From Sporocytophaga myxococcoides DSM 11118 (GTDB lineage: Bacteria > Bacteroidota > Bacteroidia > Cytophagales > Cytophagaceae), in assembly GCF_000426725.1 (NCBI RefSeq), contig NZ_AUFX01000012.1, positions 145,821-209,820 on the forward strand: 64,000 nt of DNA, read 5' to 3'. Shown piece by piece: positions 53,642-62,928 of this stretch. The first letter of the stretch is position 1, and each line of letters starts with the position of its first letter. The notes beneath the pieces were generated by a model. It saw only the letters and a program-made list of their open reading frames with translations, did not search any database and had not been told where the DNA came from. A program made the position numbers and the translations under genes.

Positions 53642-54581
53642 CTTTCGCCAGTCAAGAGATTTGGGGGATATTATAAGCATTACTTTTTCATTCCTGACTG
53701 CGAATCTAAAACCCTTGCTGTTGGCCATTTTGTTTATCTCTGGCCCTTTTATATTAATTGGTGGAATCGGTTTTGGACTATATTATTCATTTATCATGAG
53801 CTCTGCGATGGGCGGTGGCACGCCAGATTTGCTATTGTTTCAAAACATGGGATTGCAGTTTATATTATTGTATTTCATTCTAACTGCAGGTTCTCTGGTG
53901 TTTTTTATTACTATCTATGAGTTTATGTATTTGTATATAAATAACATGGATACCTCTGTCGCCGAAGTTTGGAAAGGCGTGAAGAAGAGATTTCTTCTTG
54001 CTTTGAAAGTGATTTTCGGTTCAATTTTTCTTATGGGATTAACCTTTGCTATAATTGGAGGTCTATTGTTTCAATTGTTTTTTGCAGGAGGAAGCCTTGG
54101 GTTTTTCCTGAGCTTTATCACGATTGTTCTGTCAATAGTGCCATTTTTCTATATAGCCGTAACTCTGTCTTTGTTGATGAGCGTTTGCCTTTTTGAGCAA
54201 AAAGGATTTTTTGCAGGACTCAAGCGTGCATTCAGCCTGATTGCTGGAAAGTGGTGGAGGACATTCGGATTAATTTTTGTTTTTACTCTTATCTATTCAG
54301 GTGCATCTTTCATCTTCGCAGTACCAATGTATGCAGCACTTGGCATAGAAATGTTCTCGCAAATTAATGGCAATGAAGTTTCATCTCTTATTAAGATTGC
54401 AACAGCTGCTTCTTCTGCTCTTTTTATGGTCGGAAGTTATCTTATGTCATCAATGTTGTTAATTGGTATTAATTTTCATTATTTCAGTTTAGCAGAGGAG
54501 AAAGACGCAACAGGCTTGCTGGAAAGAATTGATTCTTTCGGATCCATTTCATCTGAATCTAAAAATGTTGAAGAGTATTAA
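53625..54581 (+). CDS. Polytopic membrane protein of unknown function
   Basis: A 318-aa protein with six helices and little else (DLGDIISITFSFLTANLKPLLLAI near the start). A serine/glycine-rich first loop and an SLAEEKDATGLLERIDSFG tail are seen. Similar proteins are found in SpoIIM-MoxR clusters. It overlaps SpoIIM by 17 bp and the DUF4129 gene by 17 bp, so the order is part of the operon. Confidence 0.75.
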   Translation: MQQKINFRQSRDLGDIISITFSFLTANLKPLLLAILFISGPFILIGGIGFGLYYSFIMSSAMGGGTPDLLLFQNMGLQFILLYFILTAGSLVFFITIYEFMYLYINNMDTSVAEVWKGVKKRFLLALKVIFGSIFLMGLTFAIIGGLLFQLFFAGGSLGFFLSFITIVLSIVPFFYIAVTLSLLMSVCLFEQKGFFAGLKRAFSLIAGKWWRTFGLIFVFTLIYSGASFIFAVPMYAALGIEMFSQINGNEVSSLIKIATAASSALFMVGSYLMSSMLLIGINFHYFSLAEEKDATGLLERIDSFGSISSESKNVEEY

Positions 54582-55287
54582 GATTTATATAACATCAGTT
54601 TTATTGGTTTTCACTTTACCAGTGGTCTTCTTTTCTGATTGTTTTGCACAAGCTGACACCATTGCTTTGCAACTCAATCATCAGAAGTTTGATGTGCAGG
54701 AGTGGAACGAACTAAGATCAAAGCCAGAGTTTAATTACCATCCTCAGGCAAATGCTTTTTTTGATTGGTTGGGAGAAATTTTTGGGTCCTTTCTTAGAAG
54801 CATGCTTGGCAAGGACTTCAAGATGGTTAATACAAAGTGGATAGATTATGTCACCTATGCAGCAGCTATTGCGATCTTTATATGGTTTTTAATAAAGGTC
54901 ATTAAAGCAGAAAAAGGTTGGCTTTTTTATAAAAGTAAAGATACAGAAAAACAAAACCCTGTATTTACTGAAGAAGACATTCAAGGCTCTAACCTTGATG
55001 AAGCTATCGCAAAGGCCATTAAGGCTGAAGATTATAGATTAGCTGTCAGATATTTGTTTCTTTCAAACCTGAGCAATCTGAATAACCTTCAGCTTATACA
55101 ATGGGCTCCTGATAAAACAAACAGGGACTATTCAAGTGAACTAAAGAAGAAGGAATATGCCGAAACATTTAAAGAAAATGCATTGGCATTTGAGAGAATC
55201 TGGTATGGAGAATATATTCCGGATAAAGAGCTATTTGATAAGCTGATTGAGGGCTTCAGAAGTTTTGACAGGAGGCTGGCAAGATGA
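54565..55287 (+). CDS. DUF4129 domain protein
   Basis: About 240 aa. The open frame begins at 54529, but the ATG at 54565 precedes a signal-like segment (MLKSIKIYITSVLLVFTLPV...SDCFA), so it is preferred. A single helix (about 92-113) separates a periplasmic part from a C-terminal DUF4129 domain: AIKAEDYRLAVRYLFLSNLSNLNNLQLIQWAPDKTNRDYSSEL, FERIWYGEYIPDKELFDKL, FRSFDRRL, the expected pattern. It overlaps the next gene by 4 bp (ATGA). Confidence 0.8.
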   Translation: MLKSIKIYITSVLLVFTLPVVFFSDCFAQADTIALQLNHQKFDVQEWNELRSKPEFNYHPQANAFFDWLGEIFGSFLRSMLGKDFKMVNTKWIDYVTYAAAIAIFIWFLIKVIKAEKGWLFYKSKDTEKQNPVFTEEDIQGSNLDEAIAKAIKAEDYRLAVRYLFLSNLSNLNNLQLIQWAPDKTNRDYSSELKKKEYAETFKENALAFERIWYGEYIPDKELFDKLIEGFRSFDRRLAR

Positions 55288-56498
55288 AGAAGAAGGAGGT
55301 GAAATATGGATTGGCTTTACTGTCGTTATTTATTCTACTGATAGTTGTGGAATATAACCAACCGGAACCTATTGACTGGTCTCATACATATTCAATCGAA
55401 AAGAAAGGCCCTTTTGCGTCTTATGGTTTGTTTAAGTTATTACCTGGATACTTTAAAAATTCAAAGCTCACTACTTCCCGAAAGACAAGCTTTGAGATAG
55501 AAAAGGAATATGCTGACTCAACTTATAATTACATTATTATAGGTGATGAATTTAATCCTTCAGCAGAAGATATTGTGGCAATAAAATCAATTCTGAATAA
55601 AGGTAATGACGTATTTATAGCCGCTTCTTATTTTTCAAAAGAGGCAGAGGATTCGTTAGGGTTTTATACGGGAGCAAAATTTTTCAGAGATCTTAATTTA
55701 AATAGTGATTCTTTATACAAAAAAGCATCTGATACTATTCGACTGAGCTTTGTAGCTCCTTACTCGGACAAGCATTACAATTACAAGTTTGAAAACAATC
55801 ATCTTGTCGCTGTATTTGACAGCTTAGACAAATATCCTGAAAATAGAGTGCTGGCTACCACAGCTAGAGGGGAGCCGGTGATGATACATAAGCGCATTGG
55901 AAATGGAAGACTTTTTCTCTCCTCAATTCCGCTGGCATATACCAACTATTATTTTACTCAGCAATCAGGAAAGAGGTTTATTGAGAAAAGTTTTAATTTT
56001 CTTCAGCCAAATAGAAAAATATTGTGGGACGTTTACTATCACGGTGAAGTAGTAGTGTCAACAAATCCTTTGAGATTTGTTCTTGAAAATAATGCACTGC
56101 GATATAGCCTTTATCTTACCATGCTTGGTGCCTTTCTTTTTGTCATGTTTGAAGGAAAGAGAAAGCAGCGTATCATTCCGGTTATTGAACCTGTTACAAA
56201 TAACTCACTTGAGTTTATAAAAACAGTTAGCAATCTTTATTTTTCAAAAGGAAATCATAAAAATATAGCAGATAAGAAGATTGTGTATTTCTTCGATTAT
56301 GTTAAAAATCATTATTACATACATGCTTCGGATCCCGCCTTTAAGGACAGACTTATCGCAAAGTCTGGATTAGAAGAAGTAAAGGTCAATCAGTTGTTAA
56401 AATATATAGAAACTACCAAGAGTAAATCCTCTCTTAATGGAGATGATTTGATTAAATTAAATAACCTGTTAGAAGACTTTTTTAAAAATTGCAGATAA
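55284..56498 (+). CDS. DUF4350 domain protein
   Basis: A 404-aa protein with an N-terminal helix (about 8-23) and a GATase-like fold of the DUF4350 type: PIDWSHTYSIEKKGPFASYGLFKLLP is the family entry, then YIIIGDEFNPSAEDI and GNGRLFLSSIPLAYTNYYF. A second helix is near 272-290, followed by a cytosolic C-terminal region. It lies in the SpoIIM-to-DUF58 operon, the usual home of the family. No catalytic residue is evident. Confidence 0.8.
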   Translation: MKKKEVKYGLALLSLFILLIVVEYNQPEPIDWSHTYSIEKKGPFASYGLFKLLPGYFKNSKLTTSRKTSFEIEKEYADSTYNYIIIGDEFNPSAEDIVAIKSILNKGNDVFIAASYFSKEAEDSLGFYTGAKFFRDLNLNSDSLYKKASDTIRLSFVAPYSDKHYNYKFENNHLVAVFDSLDKYPENRVLATTARGEPVMIHKRIGNGRLFLSSIPLAYTNYYFTQQSGKRFIEKSFNFLQPNRKILWDVYYHGEVVVSTNPLRFVLENNALRYSLYLTMLGAFLFVMFEGKRKQRIIPVIEPVTNNSLEFIKTVSNLYFSKGNHKNIADKKIVYFFDYVKNHYYIHASDPAFKDRLIAKSGLEEVKVNQLLKYIETTKSKSSLNGDDLIKLNNLLEDFFKNCR

Positions 56499-56499
56499 T

Positions 56500-57477
56500 A
56501 TGCAAAACGAAATGTTTGAAAATAAAATAGATCTGACCGTAGTTGCCAATTCAATTACGAAGATAAAGGATGAGGTAAGGAAAGTGATAGTAGGCCAGGA
56601 GACGATGGTAGAGCTCTTATTGGCATCCATTCTAGCTGACGGCCATGTTTTGATAGAGGGCGTACCAGGAGTAGCAAAGACCCTTACATCAAAAGTACTG
56701 GCAAAGACAATATCGGCGGACTTCAGCAGGATACAGTTCACCCCTGATTTAATGCCTTCGGATGTGACAGGAGTTTCTGTATTTAATCAGAAAACCAGTG
56801 AGTTCGATTTTAAGAAAGGGCCAATATTTTCTAATATAGTATTGATTGATGAAATCAACAGAGCTCCTGCAAAAACTCAGGCTGCATTGTTTGAGGTGAT
56901 GGAAGAAAGACAGATTACTGTAGATGGTAATACATATCTGATGGATCCTCCTTTTATGATCCTTGCAACACAGAACCCAATTGATCAGGAAGGTACATAC
57001 AAGCTTCCTGAAGCTCAGCTGGATCGTTTTCTTTTTAAAATCGTTGTAAGATACCCTCAGGCAGAGGAAGAATTTTTAATTCTGAAAGATGCTCATTTGA
57101 ATGGCAGCAGAGCTGATTTATCAAAGATTGGTGCTGTTTTATCCAAGCAGGAAATAAAAGAAATAAGAGAGGCTGTTCAGAAGGTCCATGTTGAAGATCA
57201 TCTTATCCGCTATATTACTTCAATTATTCAGGAAACAAGGAACAATGCCTCATTGTATCTGGGAGCATCTCCAAGAGCTTCTGTAGCGATATTAAGAGCT
57301 TCAAAAGCTATAGCCGCTATAAGAGGCAGAGACTTTGTAACCCCGGAGGATATTCAGGAAGTTACTTCTCCTGTACTTGAGCACAGAGTAGTAGTTACTG
57401 CCGAAAAGGAGATGGAAGGCATCACAGTGAGTGATGTGCTGAAACAAATTATTAAAAAGATAGAAGTACCGAGATAG
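56500..57477 (+). CDS. MoxR-family AAA+ ATPase
   Basis: A 325-aa ATPase of the MoxR group, thought to act as chaperones that assemble or activate partner complexes carrying VWA or DUF58 domains. Walker A GVPGVAKT (residues about 60-67), FTPDLMPSDVTG, Walker B IVLIDEINRAPAKTQAALFEVMEERQIT, sensor 1 ATQNPIDQEGTYKLPEAQLDRF and the sensor 2 region GASPRASVAILRASKA. One nucleotide separates it from the upstream stop, and the DUF58 gene follows directly. Confidence 0.95.
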   Translation: MQNEMFENKIDLTVVANSITKIKDEVRKVIVGQETMVELLLASILADGHVLIEGVPGVAKTLTSKVLAKTISADFSRIQFTPDLMPSDVTGVSVFNQKTSEFDFKKGPIFSNIVLIDEINRAPAKTQAALFEVMEERQITVDGNTYLMDPPFMILATQNPIDQEGTYKLPEAQLDRFLFKIVVRYPQAEEEFLILKDAHLNGSRADLSKIGAVLSKQEIKEIREAVQKVHVEDHLIRYITSIIQETRNNASLYLGASPRASVAILRASKAIAAIRGRDFVTPEDIQEVTSPVLEHRVVVTAEKEMEGITVSDVLKQIIKKIEVPR

Positions 57478-58812
57478 ATGAAATTATTGAAGTCTCTTTA
57501 TTTAAACTTATTATTTTTTTTCCTGATTGGAGGCAATGTAGTGTTCTTCATACTGGCCTTCTTTTTTCCATTTTTATTGTTGCCTGCATCTATCACATTA
57601 ATATGTTTGGTGTTAGTTTTGTGTATTGATATAGCAACCTTATATAGGCTGAAAGCAGGGATAAATGGTGATAGAATATGTTCAGAAAGATTTTCTAATG
57701 GAGATGAAAATCAAATATTAATAAGAATAAAGAATAACTATCCTTTTACTGTTAAAGCAACCATTATCGATGAAATTCCTTTTCAGTTTCAGAAAAGAGA
57801 TTTTGAAATACATGAAACATTAAATCCAGGATTTGATAAGGAAGTTTGGTATTCTTTAAGACCGGTAAAAAGAGGGGAGTATAGTTTCGGAACTATAAAC
57901 ATTTATGTTCAGTCTCCTTTTAGGTTAATTAAAAGAAAATATATGTTCGATGGTGCATTTAATGTAAAAGTCTATCCTTCTTTTCTTCAAATGCGCAAAT
58001 ATGAATTACTTGCTTTTACAGATAAACTCAGAGACGAGGGAATAAAAAAGCTTAGAAAGCTTGGCCATAATCTGGAGTTTGAACAAATCAGGGATTATAG
58101 CCTTGGCGATGATATCAGAAGCATCAACTGGAGAGCAACAGCAAGAAGAGGCCATCTGATGGTCAACCAGTACCAGGACGAGAAGGCACAGGATATATAC
58201 AGCATCATCGACAAAGGAAGAACAATGAAGATGCCTTTCAACGGCATGACATTGCTTGACTATTCAATAAACAGCAGTCTTGTAATGTCTAACATTGCGC
58301 TCAAGAAAGATGACAAGGCAGGTCTGGCAATCTTCTCTAACAAAGTAACATCTTTTGTTAAAGCAGACAGAATATCTACTCAGTTAAATACAATATCAGA
58401 GACGCTTTATAAAGAAAGGACAGCCTATCCGGAGCATGACTTTGCTTCACTTTATGTCTACCTAAGCAGGAAGATTTCAAGGAGAAGCCTTTTAATGATC
58501 TATACAAACTTTGAAGGTATAACTTCTGCAAGGAGACAGCTATCATATTTGAAAAAGCTTTCAGCAAGACATCTTGTCGTCGTAATATTTTTTGAGAATA
58601 CAGAATTAAGTAAGGTTGCTCATGCAACAAATTCAGTTTCTCTTGAAGAGATCTATACAAAGACGATTGCGGAGAAGTTCTTATATGAGAAGAGGCAGAT
58701 CAGTATTGAGTTCCAGAAGTATGGCATCTATACAATTTACACTACCCCTGAAGCGCTTACCGTAAATACAATTAACAAATATCTGGAGTTGAAGTCGAGA
58801 AATCTTATATAA
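57478..58812 (+). CDS. DUF58 domain protein
   Basis: A 444-aa protein with two N-terminal helices (about 11-28 and 32-53), a beta-rich region and the DUF58 signature EFEQIRDYSLGDDIRSINWRATARRGHLMVNQYQDEKAQDIYSIID at about 200-245 (R-x-Y-x-x-G-D-D-x-R-x-I-x-W-x-A). A VWA-like fold follows (LAIFSNKVTSFV). It is the usual MoxR partner and begins directly after the MoxR stop. It closes the operon. Confidence 0.93.
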   Translation: MKLLKSLYLNLLFFFLIGGNVVFFILAFFFPFLLLPASITLICLVLVLCIDIATLYRLKAGINGDRICSERFSNGDENQILIRIKNNYPFTVKATIIDEIPFQFQKRDFEIHETLNPGFDKEVWYSLRPVKRGEYSFGTINIYVQSPFRLIKRKYMFDGAFNVKVYPSFLQMRKYELLAFTDKLRDEGIKKLRKLGHNLEFEQIRDYSLGDDIRSINWRATARRGHLMVNQYQDEKAQDIYSIIDKGRTMKMPFNGMTLLDYSINSSLVMSNIALKKDDKAGLAIFSNKVTSFVKADRISTQLNTISETLYKERTAYPEHDFASLYVYLSRKISRRSLLMIYTNFEGITSARRQLSYLKKLSARHLVVVIFFENTELSKVAHATNSVSLEEIYTKTIAEKFLYEKRQISIEFQKYGIYTIYTTPEALTVNTINKYLELKSRNLI

Positions 58813-59003
58813 TAAGATAATTTATATGTACTAAATATTAAATTGACTTTGGAGGTGGATACTTGTATGATTTGGATATATATTTTATATTCATTCCCTT
58901 TCATGAAGAATGAAGATTTATGTTAAAAGGGGAATTGGCGTCGAATGATATTTAACTTTCACATTAAAGCTTCGTAAAAGAAAATAATCTTTCATTTAAT
59001 TTG

Positions 59004-59072
59004 TCGGATAGATGGAATTCGTGTGGATTCCTGACATTGCCCTGAGTTTGAGGAGAGATAAATCCTATCCGA
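59004..59072 (+). promoter_or_regulatory. Structured leader of the histidine kinase gene
   Basis: TCGGATAG (59004-59011) is perfectly complementary to CTATCCGA (59065-59072), and the 3' arm ends one base before the ATG at 59074. Inside lies a second hairpin GGAAT (59014-59018) / ATTCC (59027-59031). It could mask the start codon region. The stretch 58813-59003 holds nothing else I can name. Confidence 0.45.
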
Positions 59073-59073
59073 A

Positions 59074-61068
59074 ATGTTTCCGCGTAATCACTTACAAATT
59101 CCGAAAAGCCCATTATTATATTCTTTCAAAGGAATATATATCATTTTACTACTTTGGGGTTTAATTTCCATTTTTGGGAGTCAGGCTAATGCCGAAAGGA
59201 AAGTTCTGCATATCATTCCTTCTCAAGGAACTTATAATCTGACTGATTATGCTGAAAGGGTTTTAACATCAGACTCAGTTATTGAATTCAGTAAATTACA
59301 TTTACTTCCTAATGTTCCTCTTGCCTCAGCTCAGGCTGACTTTGTAGGTAATGTTCATTGTCTAAAATTTGTATTAGCAAACGATGATTCTCTGGATCAT
59401 AACTTATATTTAAGCATCGCTTTCAGCGATTACAATTCTTTGTTTATTGCTGAAAGAAATACCATCTTCAAACAATCAGGAGATTTGGTGCCTTTAAATG
59501 GCAGGATGGTAAAGACAGGTCAGTTTTGTTTTATCCCTATTGAAATCGGGAGGGGAGAAGAATTAACTTGTTTCCTCAAACTTAAGAGTGCTTCAGCAAT
59601 TTCACAACAATTCAAAGGGTTTACACTTAATTCTCTTAAGATCTATACAGAGCAGGCATATCTGGACAGATTTGAAAAACCGAAAATTTTCCATGCGTTC
59701 TTTTTTGGAGCAGTACTGATCATGTTAGTTTTTAACCTTTTCATTTTTATATCTACAAGGTCATTAAGTTATCTTTATTATGTGTGTTTTCTTGGCCTTC
59801 TGGCCTTGTTCCTTGCTGCAAACAGTGGTTATGTTCTGGAACTGTTTCTATACAATTTTCCAAGGGTTGATCTTTATGTTCGGTTTCTTTCTGCGCCATT
59901 ACTTGTAGTATCTTATCTTTTATTCAGTATAAATTTTTTGGAAGCTAAAAAATATACTCCTGTTTTAAAAAAGATTTTAAGCGGTTGTATCGTGTTATTC
60001 GTGTTCTATATCATGCTTATGATTTTGGGATATTGGAAGATCGGTCGTGCTGCTGTTATATTAACATCAATCTTGTCCTTCCTTCTTATTTTTTATACTG
60101 CATATAGAATATATAGAAAAGGCTATTCGCCGGCAGCATATTTTTTAGGTGGTAATCTCCTACTAATCGCCGGTGGCCTTATCTATGCAGCTGAAAGGTT
60201 ATTTATTATTCCTCAGAATTTAATTGGGGGATATAATCTTCAGGTTTCATCTTTGCTTGAAATTGTGCTATTTTCATTCGGTTTGGCGGACAGGATAAAT
60301 TTTATTCAGAAAGAGCTGAACGAGGTTAGGTTTGAGAATGAGCGAAAATCGAAAGAAGCAGAAATTGAAAGAAAACGTATTGTTGAAGAAAAGAATCGGG
60401 AATTGGAAATTGTCAATAAGCAGTTGGATGCATTTATATACAGAACTGCACATGATTTGAGAGGTCCCCTTGCCAGAGTGCTGGGAATGTCTCAGCTTGC
60501 ATTAATGGATATTAAGGAAGAGGCGGCAAGAGATTATTTTTCACGAATAACTGCAGATGCCAATCAGCTTAGTTATATTTTGAAACGCCTGTCAGTTGTA
60601 TATGAGATAAGTACTAAGAAGATTGTCATTGAACCCATAGATACAATTGAGCTTGTAAGGTCCATACTCAAAGATTTTGCTTCACAAGGTTATTATATCG
60701 AATCAGATATAAAAACAGAGATTTTTTCGGAAACAATACATTCCGATGTTTTGCTTGTAAGATTTATTCTTCAAAATCTTCTTGAGAACGCATTTAAATT
60801 CAAAGAAGAGAAAGGTAAACAGAAGATTGAATTTGTAATACAAAAGGATAGCAGGAATATAATCATTCAGGTTAAAGATTTTGGAATAGGGATTCCTGTG
60901 AATGAGGTCAGTTCTATATTTGAATTATTTTCAACTGCTGCCCTCAAGTATAAGACGCCGGGTTTGGGTTTATATATGGTAAGGATATGCACTGAAAAAC
61001 TTAATGGGAAAGTTGTACTTGAAAATCCTTCAAACCCTACAGTGTTTCGAGTTGAACTCCCAGTCTGA
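59074..61068 (+). CDS. 7TM-DISM sensor histidine kinase
   Basis: A 664-aa membrane kinase. Signal peptide (about 1-40), a 7TMR-DISMED2 extracellular domain (about 50-205), seven helices (about 205-400), a short coiled coil (about 405-450, rich in E/K/R/N), HisKA with the phospho-acceptor His460 in YRTAHDLRGPLARVLG, and HATPase_c with N-box LLENAFKFKEEKGKQKI, G1 VKDFGIGIP and G2 TPGLGLYMV. The DISMED2 class is thought to sense carbohydrate-like or other small ligands. No response regulator gene is next to it, so the partner is elsewhere. The leader carries an inverted repeat touching the start. Confidence 0.92.
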   Translation: MFPRNHLQIPKSPLLYSFKGIYIILLLWGLISIFGSQANAERKVLHIIPSQGTYNLTDYAERVLTSDSVIEFSKLHLLPNVPLASAQADFVGNVHCLKFVLANDDSLDHNLYLSIAFSDYNSLFIAERNTIFKQSGDLVPLNGRMVKTGQFCFIPIEIGRGEELTCFLKLKSASAISQQFKGFTLNSLKIYTEQAYLDRFEKPKIFHAFFFGAVLIMLVFNLFIFISTRSLSYLYYVCFLGLLALFLAANSGYVLELFLYNFPRVDLYVRFLSAPLLVVSYLLFSINFLEAKKYTPVLKKILSGCIVLFVFYIMLMILGYWKIGRAAVILTSILSFLLIFYTAYRIYRKGYSPAAYFLGGNLLLIAGGLIYAAERLFIIPQNLIGGYNLQVSSLLEIVLFSFGLADRINFIQKELNEVRFENERKSKEAEIERKRIVEEKNRELEIVNKQLDAFIYRTAHDLRGPLARVLGMSQLALMDIKEEAARDYFSRITADANQLSYILKRLSVVYEISTKKIVIEPIDTIELVRSILKDFASQGYYIESDIKTEIFSETIHSDVLLVRFILQNLLENAFKFKEEKGKQKIEFVIQKDSRNIIIQVKDFGIGIPVNEVSSIFELFSTAALKYKTPGLGLYMVRICTEKLNGKVVLENPSNPTVFRVELPV

Positions 61069-61075
61069 AGACAAA

Positions 61076-61104
61076 TATAAAGCCCCGAATTTCGAGGCTT
61101 TATA
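61076..61104. terminator. Hairpin between the kinase and DsbA-like genes
   Basis: TATAAAGCC (61076-61084) pairs with GGCTTTATA (61096-61104), with an inner CGAA/TTCG. It lies between two convergent genes; the tails are short A/T runs. Confidence 0.65.
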
Positions 61105-61117
61105 ATTCTGTTAGCAG

Positions 61118-61807
61118 TTAGCAATTTTTTCCATCAACATCGCATGACTCTCCTCCTTGAAGCGGAGTTTCCGCAGCAATATCTGTAAGAGCTTTCACAA
61201 AGACATCAGCAGGCTGTGCTCCGGAGATACCATACTTGTCATTAATAATGTAAAAAGGAACACCTGAAACGCCAGCACCTTGAATAAAGCGCTCAGACTC
61301 TTTTACTTCATTTATGCCTTCATTGGATTCTAAGAGTGCTCTTGTCTTTTCAGCTTCAAGACCAGCTGAAGCTGCTACAGAAATGAGATTTTCTTTTTTA
61401 GTTAGATCCACTCCATCTTCAAAATATGCTTTAAAAAAAGCTTCTACAGTTGCTCTTTGCTTACCTGTTTTTTCAGAAAACCAAATGATTCTATGTGCAT
61501 CTAGTGTATTAGGAGATTTTAATTGTTTGTTAAAGTCAAACTTGAGTCCATCCTGGGCAGCAACGCTGGTTACATTGCTTGTGATTTGCTCGTATCTTTC
61601 TTCTCCTCCGAATTTGTTTGAGAGATATTCTTTCTGATTATAACCTTCTTTGGGCGTTCCAGGATTCAATTCAAAAGGCAGATAGTGAATATCGAAGTCA
61701 TATTCATTCTTAAGCTGATCCATCGCTTTCTCAATTCTTCTTTTACCGATGTAGCACCATGGACATACTACATCTGATGCAATGGCAATTTTTATTTTTG
61801 GTTTCAT
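61118..61807 (-). CDS. DsbA-family oxidoreductase (FrnE-like)
   Basis: A 229-aa thioredoxin-fold protein with no signal peptide, so it is probably cytosolic. The active site is VVCPWCYIG (Cys15-Pro-Trp-Cys18), the FrnE-type motif. It continues with the helical insertion and GAGVSGVPFYIINDKYGISGAQPAD, the conserved cis-Pro loop and C-terminal strand. An additional cysteine pair lies in the extreme C-terminus (CDVDGKNC), unusual in the family and a possible resolving disulfide or metal site. It is transcribed alone, convergent with the kinase. Confidence 0.9.
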   Translation of the reverse strand: MKPKIKIAIASDVVCPWCYIGKRRIEKAMDQLKNEYDFDIHYLPFELNPGTPKEGYNQKEYLSNKFGGEERYEQITSNVTSVAAQDGLKFDFNKQLKSPNTLDAHRIIWFSEKTGKQRATVEAFFKAYFEDGVDLTKKENLISVAASAGLEAEKTRALLESNEGINEVKESERFIQGAGVSGVPFYIINDKYGISGAQPADVFVKALTDIAAETPLQGGESCDVDGKNC

Positions 61808-62037
61808 AAAGAACAGTTTATTCTATTTTAAGATAAGTGTGAACCGGAATAGTTCCCTCTATTAATTTATTTAACAAATAACCATTGTTTAACGACTTTT
61901 AAAAGGGTTTTTATAAAGTTTTATTACAAGGAACCCGATTTTGTTGAAAAGGTGTGATGAGGCTATTTATTGCCTTAGATCAATGTTTAATAAATTCAAA
62001 CAAACTAGCTTTACATCAGAAAATAACAATTAAAGTT

Positions 62038-62916
62038 ATGGCAATGAGAAATATAGAAATTGTAGCATCTCCAAACGCACCTCATATGGTGGGAGATGGC
62101 TTCAGGGTACATAATTTCATTCCAAGCAGATTCCGTCTGGATATGCAGAGAATGGATCCATTCATTATGATGGATTATAATTCAAGGTTTTATTTTCCTC
62201 CGACACAAAAGCCAAAAGGAGTTGGTGTTCATCCACACAGAGGTTTTGAAACAGTAACGATTGCATATAAAGGAAAGGTTGCTCATCATGACAGCACCGG
62301 AAATAAAGGTATTATAGGCGAAGGTGATGTACAATGGATGACGGCTGCTTCAGGGGTATTGCATAAGGAATATCATGAAGAGAACTTCAGTAAGACTGGT
62401 GGAGACTTTCAGATGGTACAGCTTTGGGTAAATCTTCCTGCAAAGGATAAGATGTCCACGCCAAAGTATCAGGCGATTACCAATGAAGAAATCAGTAAGG
62501 TAAAGCTTCCGGATAATGCGGGATTGATTGAAGTGATTGCAGGGGAGTATCAAGGAGTTAAAGGTCCTGCATTTACATTTACTCCAGTGAACATGCAAAA
62601 TGCAAAACTGAATAAAGGCGGCAAGGCAGCGTTTTCATTTCCTTCTGATTATAATACGGTGATTCTGGTTATTGAAGGAAGTGTAAAAGTAAATGAAAAG
62701 GAAAATGTTCCTGCAGATCATCTTGTGCTTTTTGAAAACAATGCGGAGGACTTTACTATTGAGGCTCTGGAAGATTCAATTGTCTTGGTCTTGAGTGGTA
62801 AGCCTATCAACGAGCCTATCTATGCTCATGGTCCTTTTGTGATGAATACAAGAGCTGAAATAATGCAGGCTTTTGAAGATGTAAATAGTGGAAAATTCGG
62901 ATATTTGGAAGACTAA
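62038..62916 (+). CDS. Pirin-family protein, first of a tandem pair
   Basis: A 292-aa bicupin from the ATG at 62038 (MAMRNIEIVASPNAPHM); the open frame begins at 61954, but the extra 28 residues lack family similarity. Motifs: GVHPHRGFETVTIAYKG (metal His pair), WMTAASGVLHKEYH (third His and Glu) and QLWVNLPAKDKMSTPKYQ. The second cupin half ends with the VLVLSGKPINEPIYAHGPFVMNT signature. Pirins bind iron and some act as quercetinases; the role here is unknown. It lies 12 bp before the second pirin gene. Confidence 0.9.
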   Translation: MAMRNIEIVASPNAPHMVGDGFRVHNFIPSRFRLDMQRMDPFIMMDYNSRFYFPPTQKPKGVGVHPHRGFETVTIAYKGKVAHHDSTGNKGIIGEGDVQWMTAASGVLHKEYHEENFSKTGGDFQMVQLWVNLPAKDKMSTPKYQAITNEEISKVKLPDNAGLIEVIAGEYQGVKGPAFTFTPVNMQNAKLNKGGKAAFSFPSDYNTVILVIEGSVKVNEKENVPADHLVLFENNAEDFTIEALEDSIVLVLSGKPINEPIYAHGPFVMNTRAEIMQAFEDVNSGKFGYLED

Positions 62917-62928
62917 GATTCTTTGACT

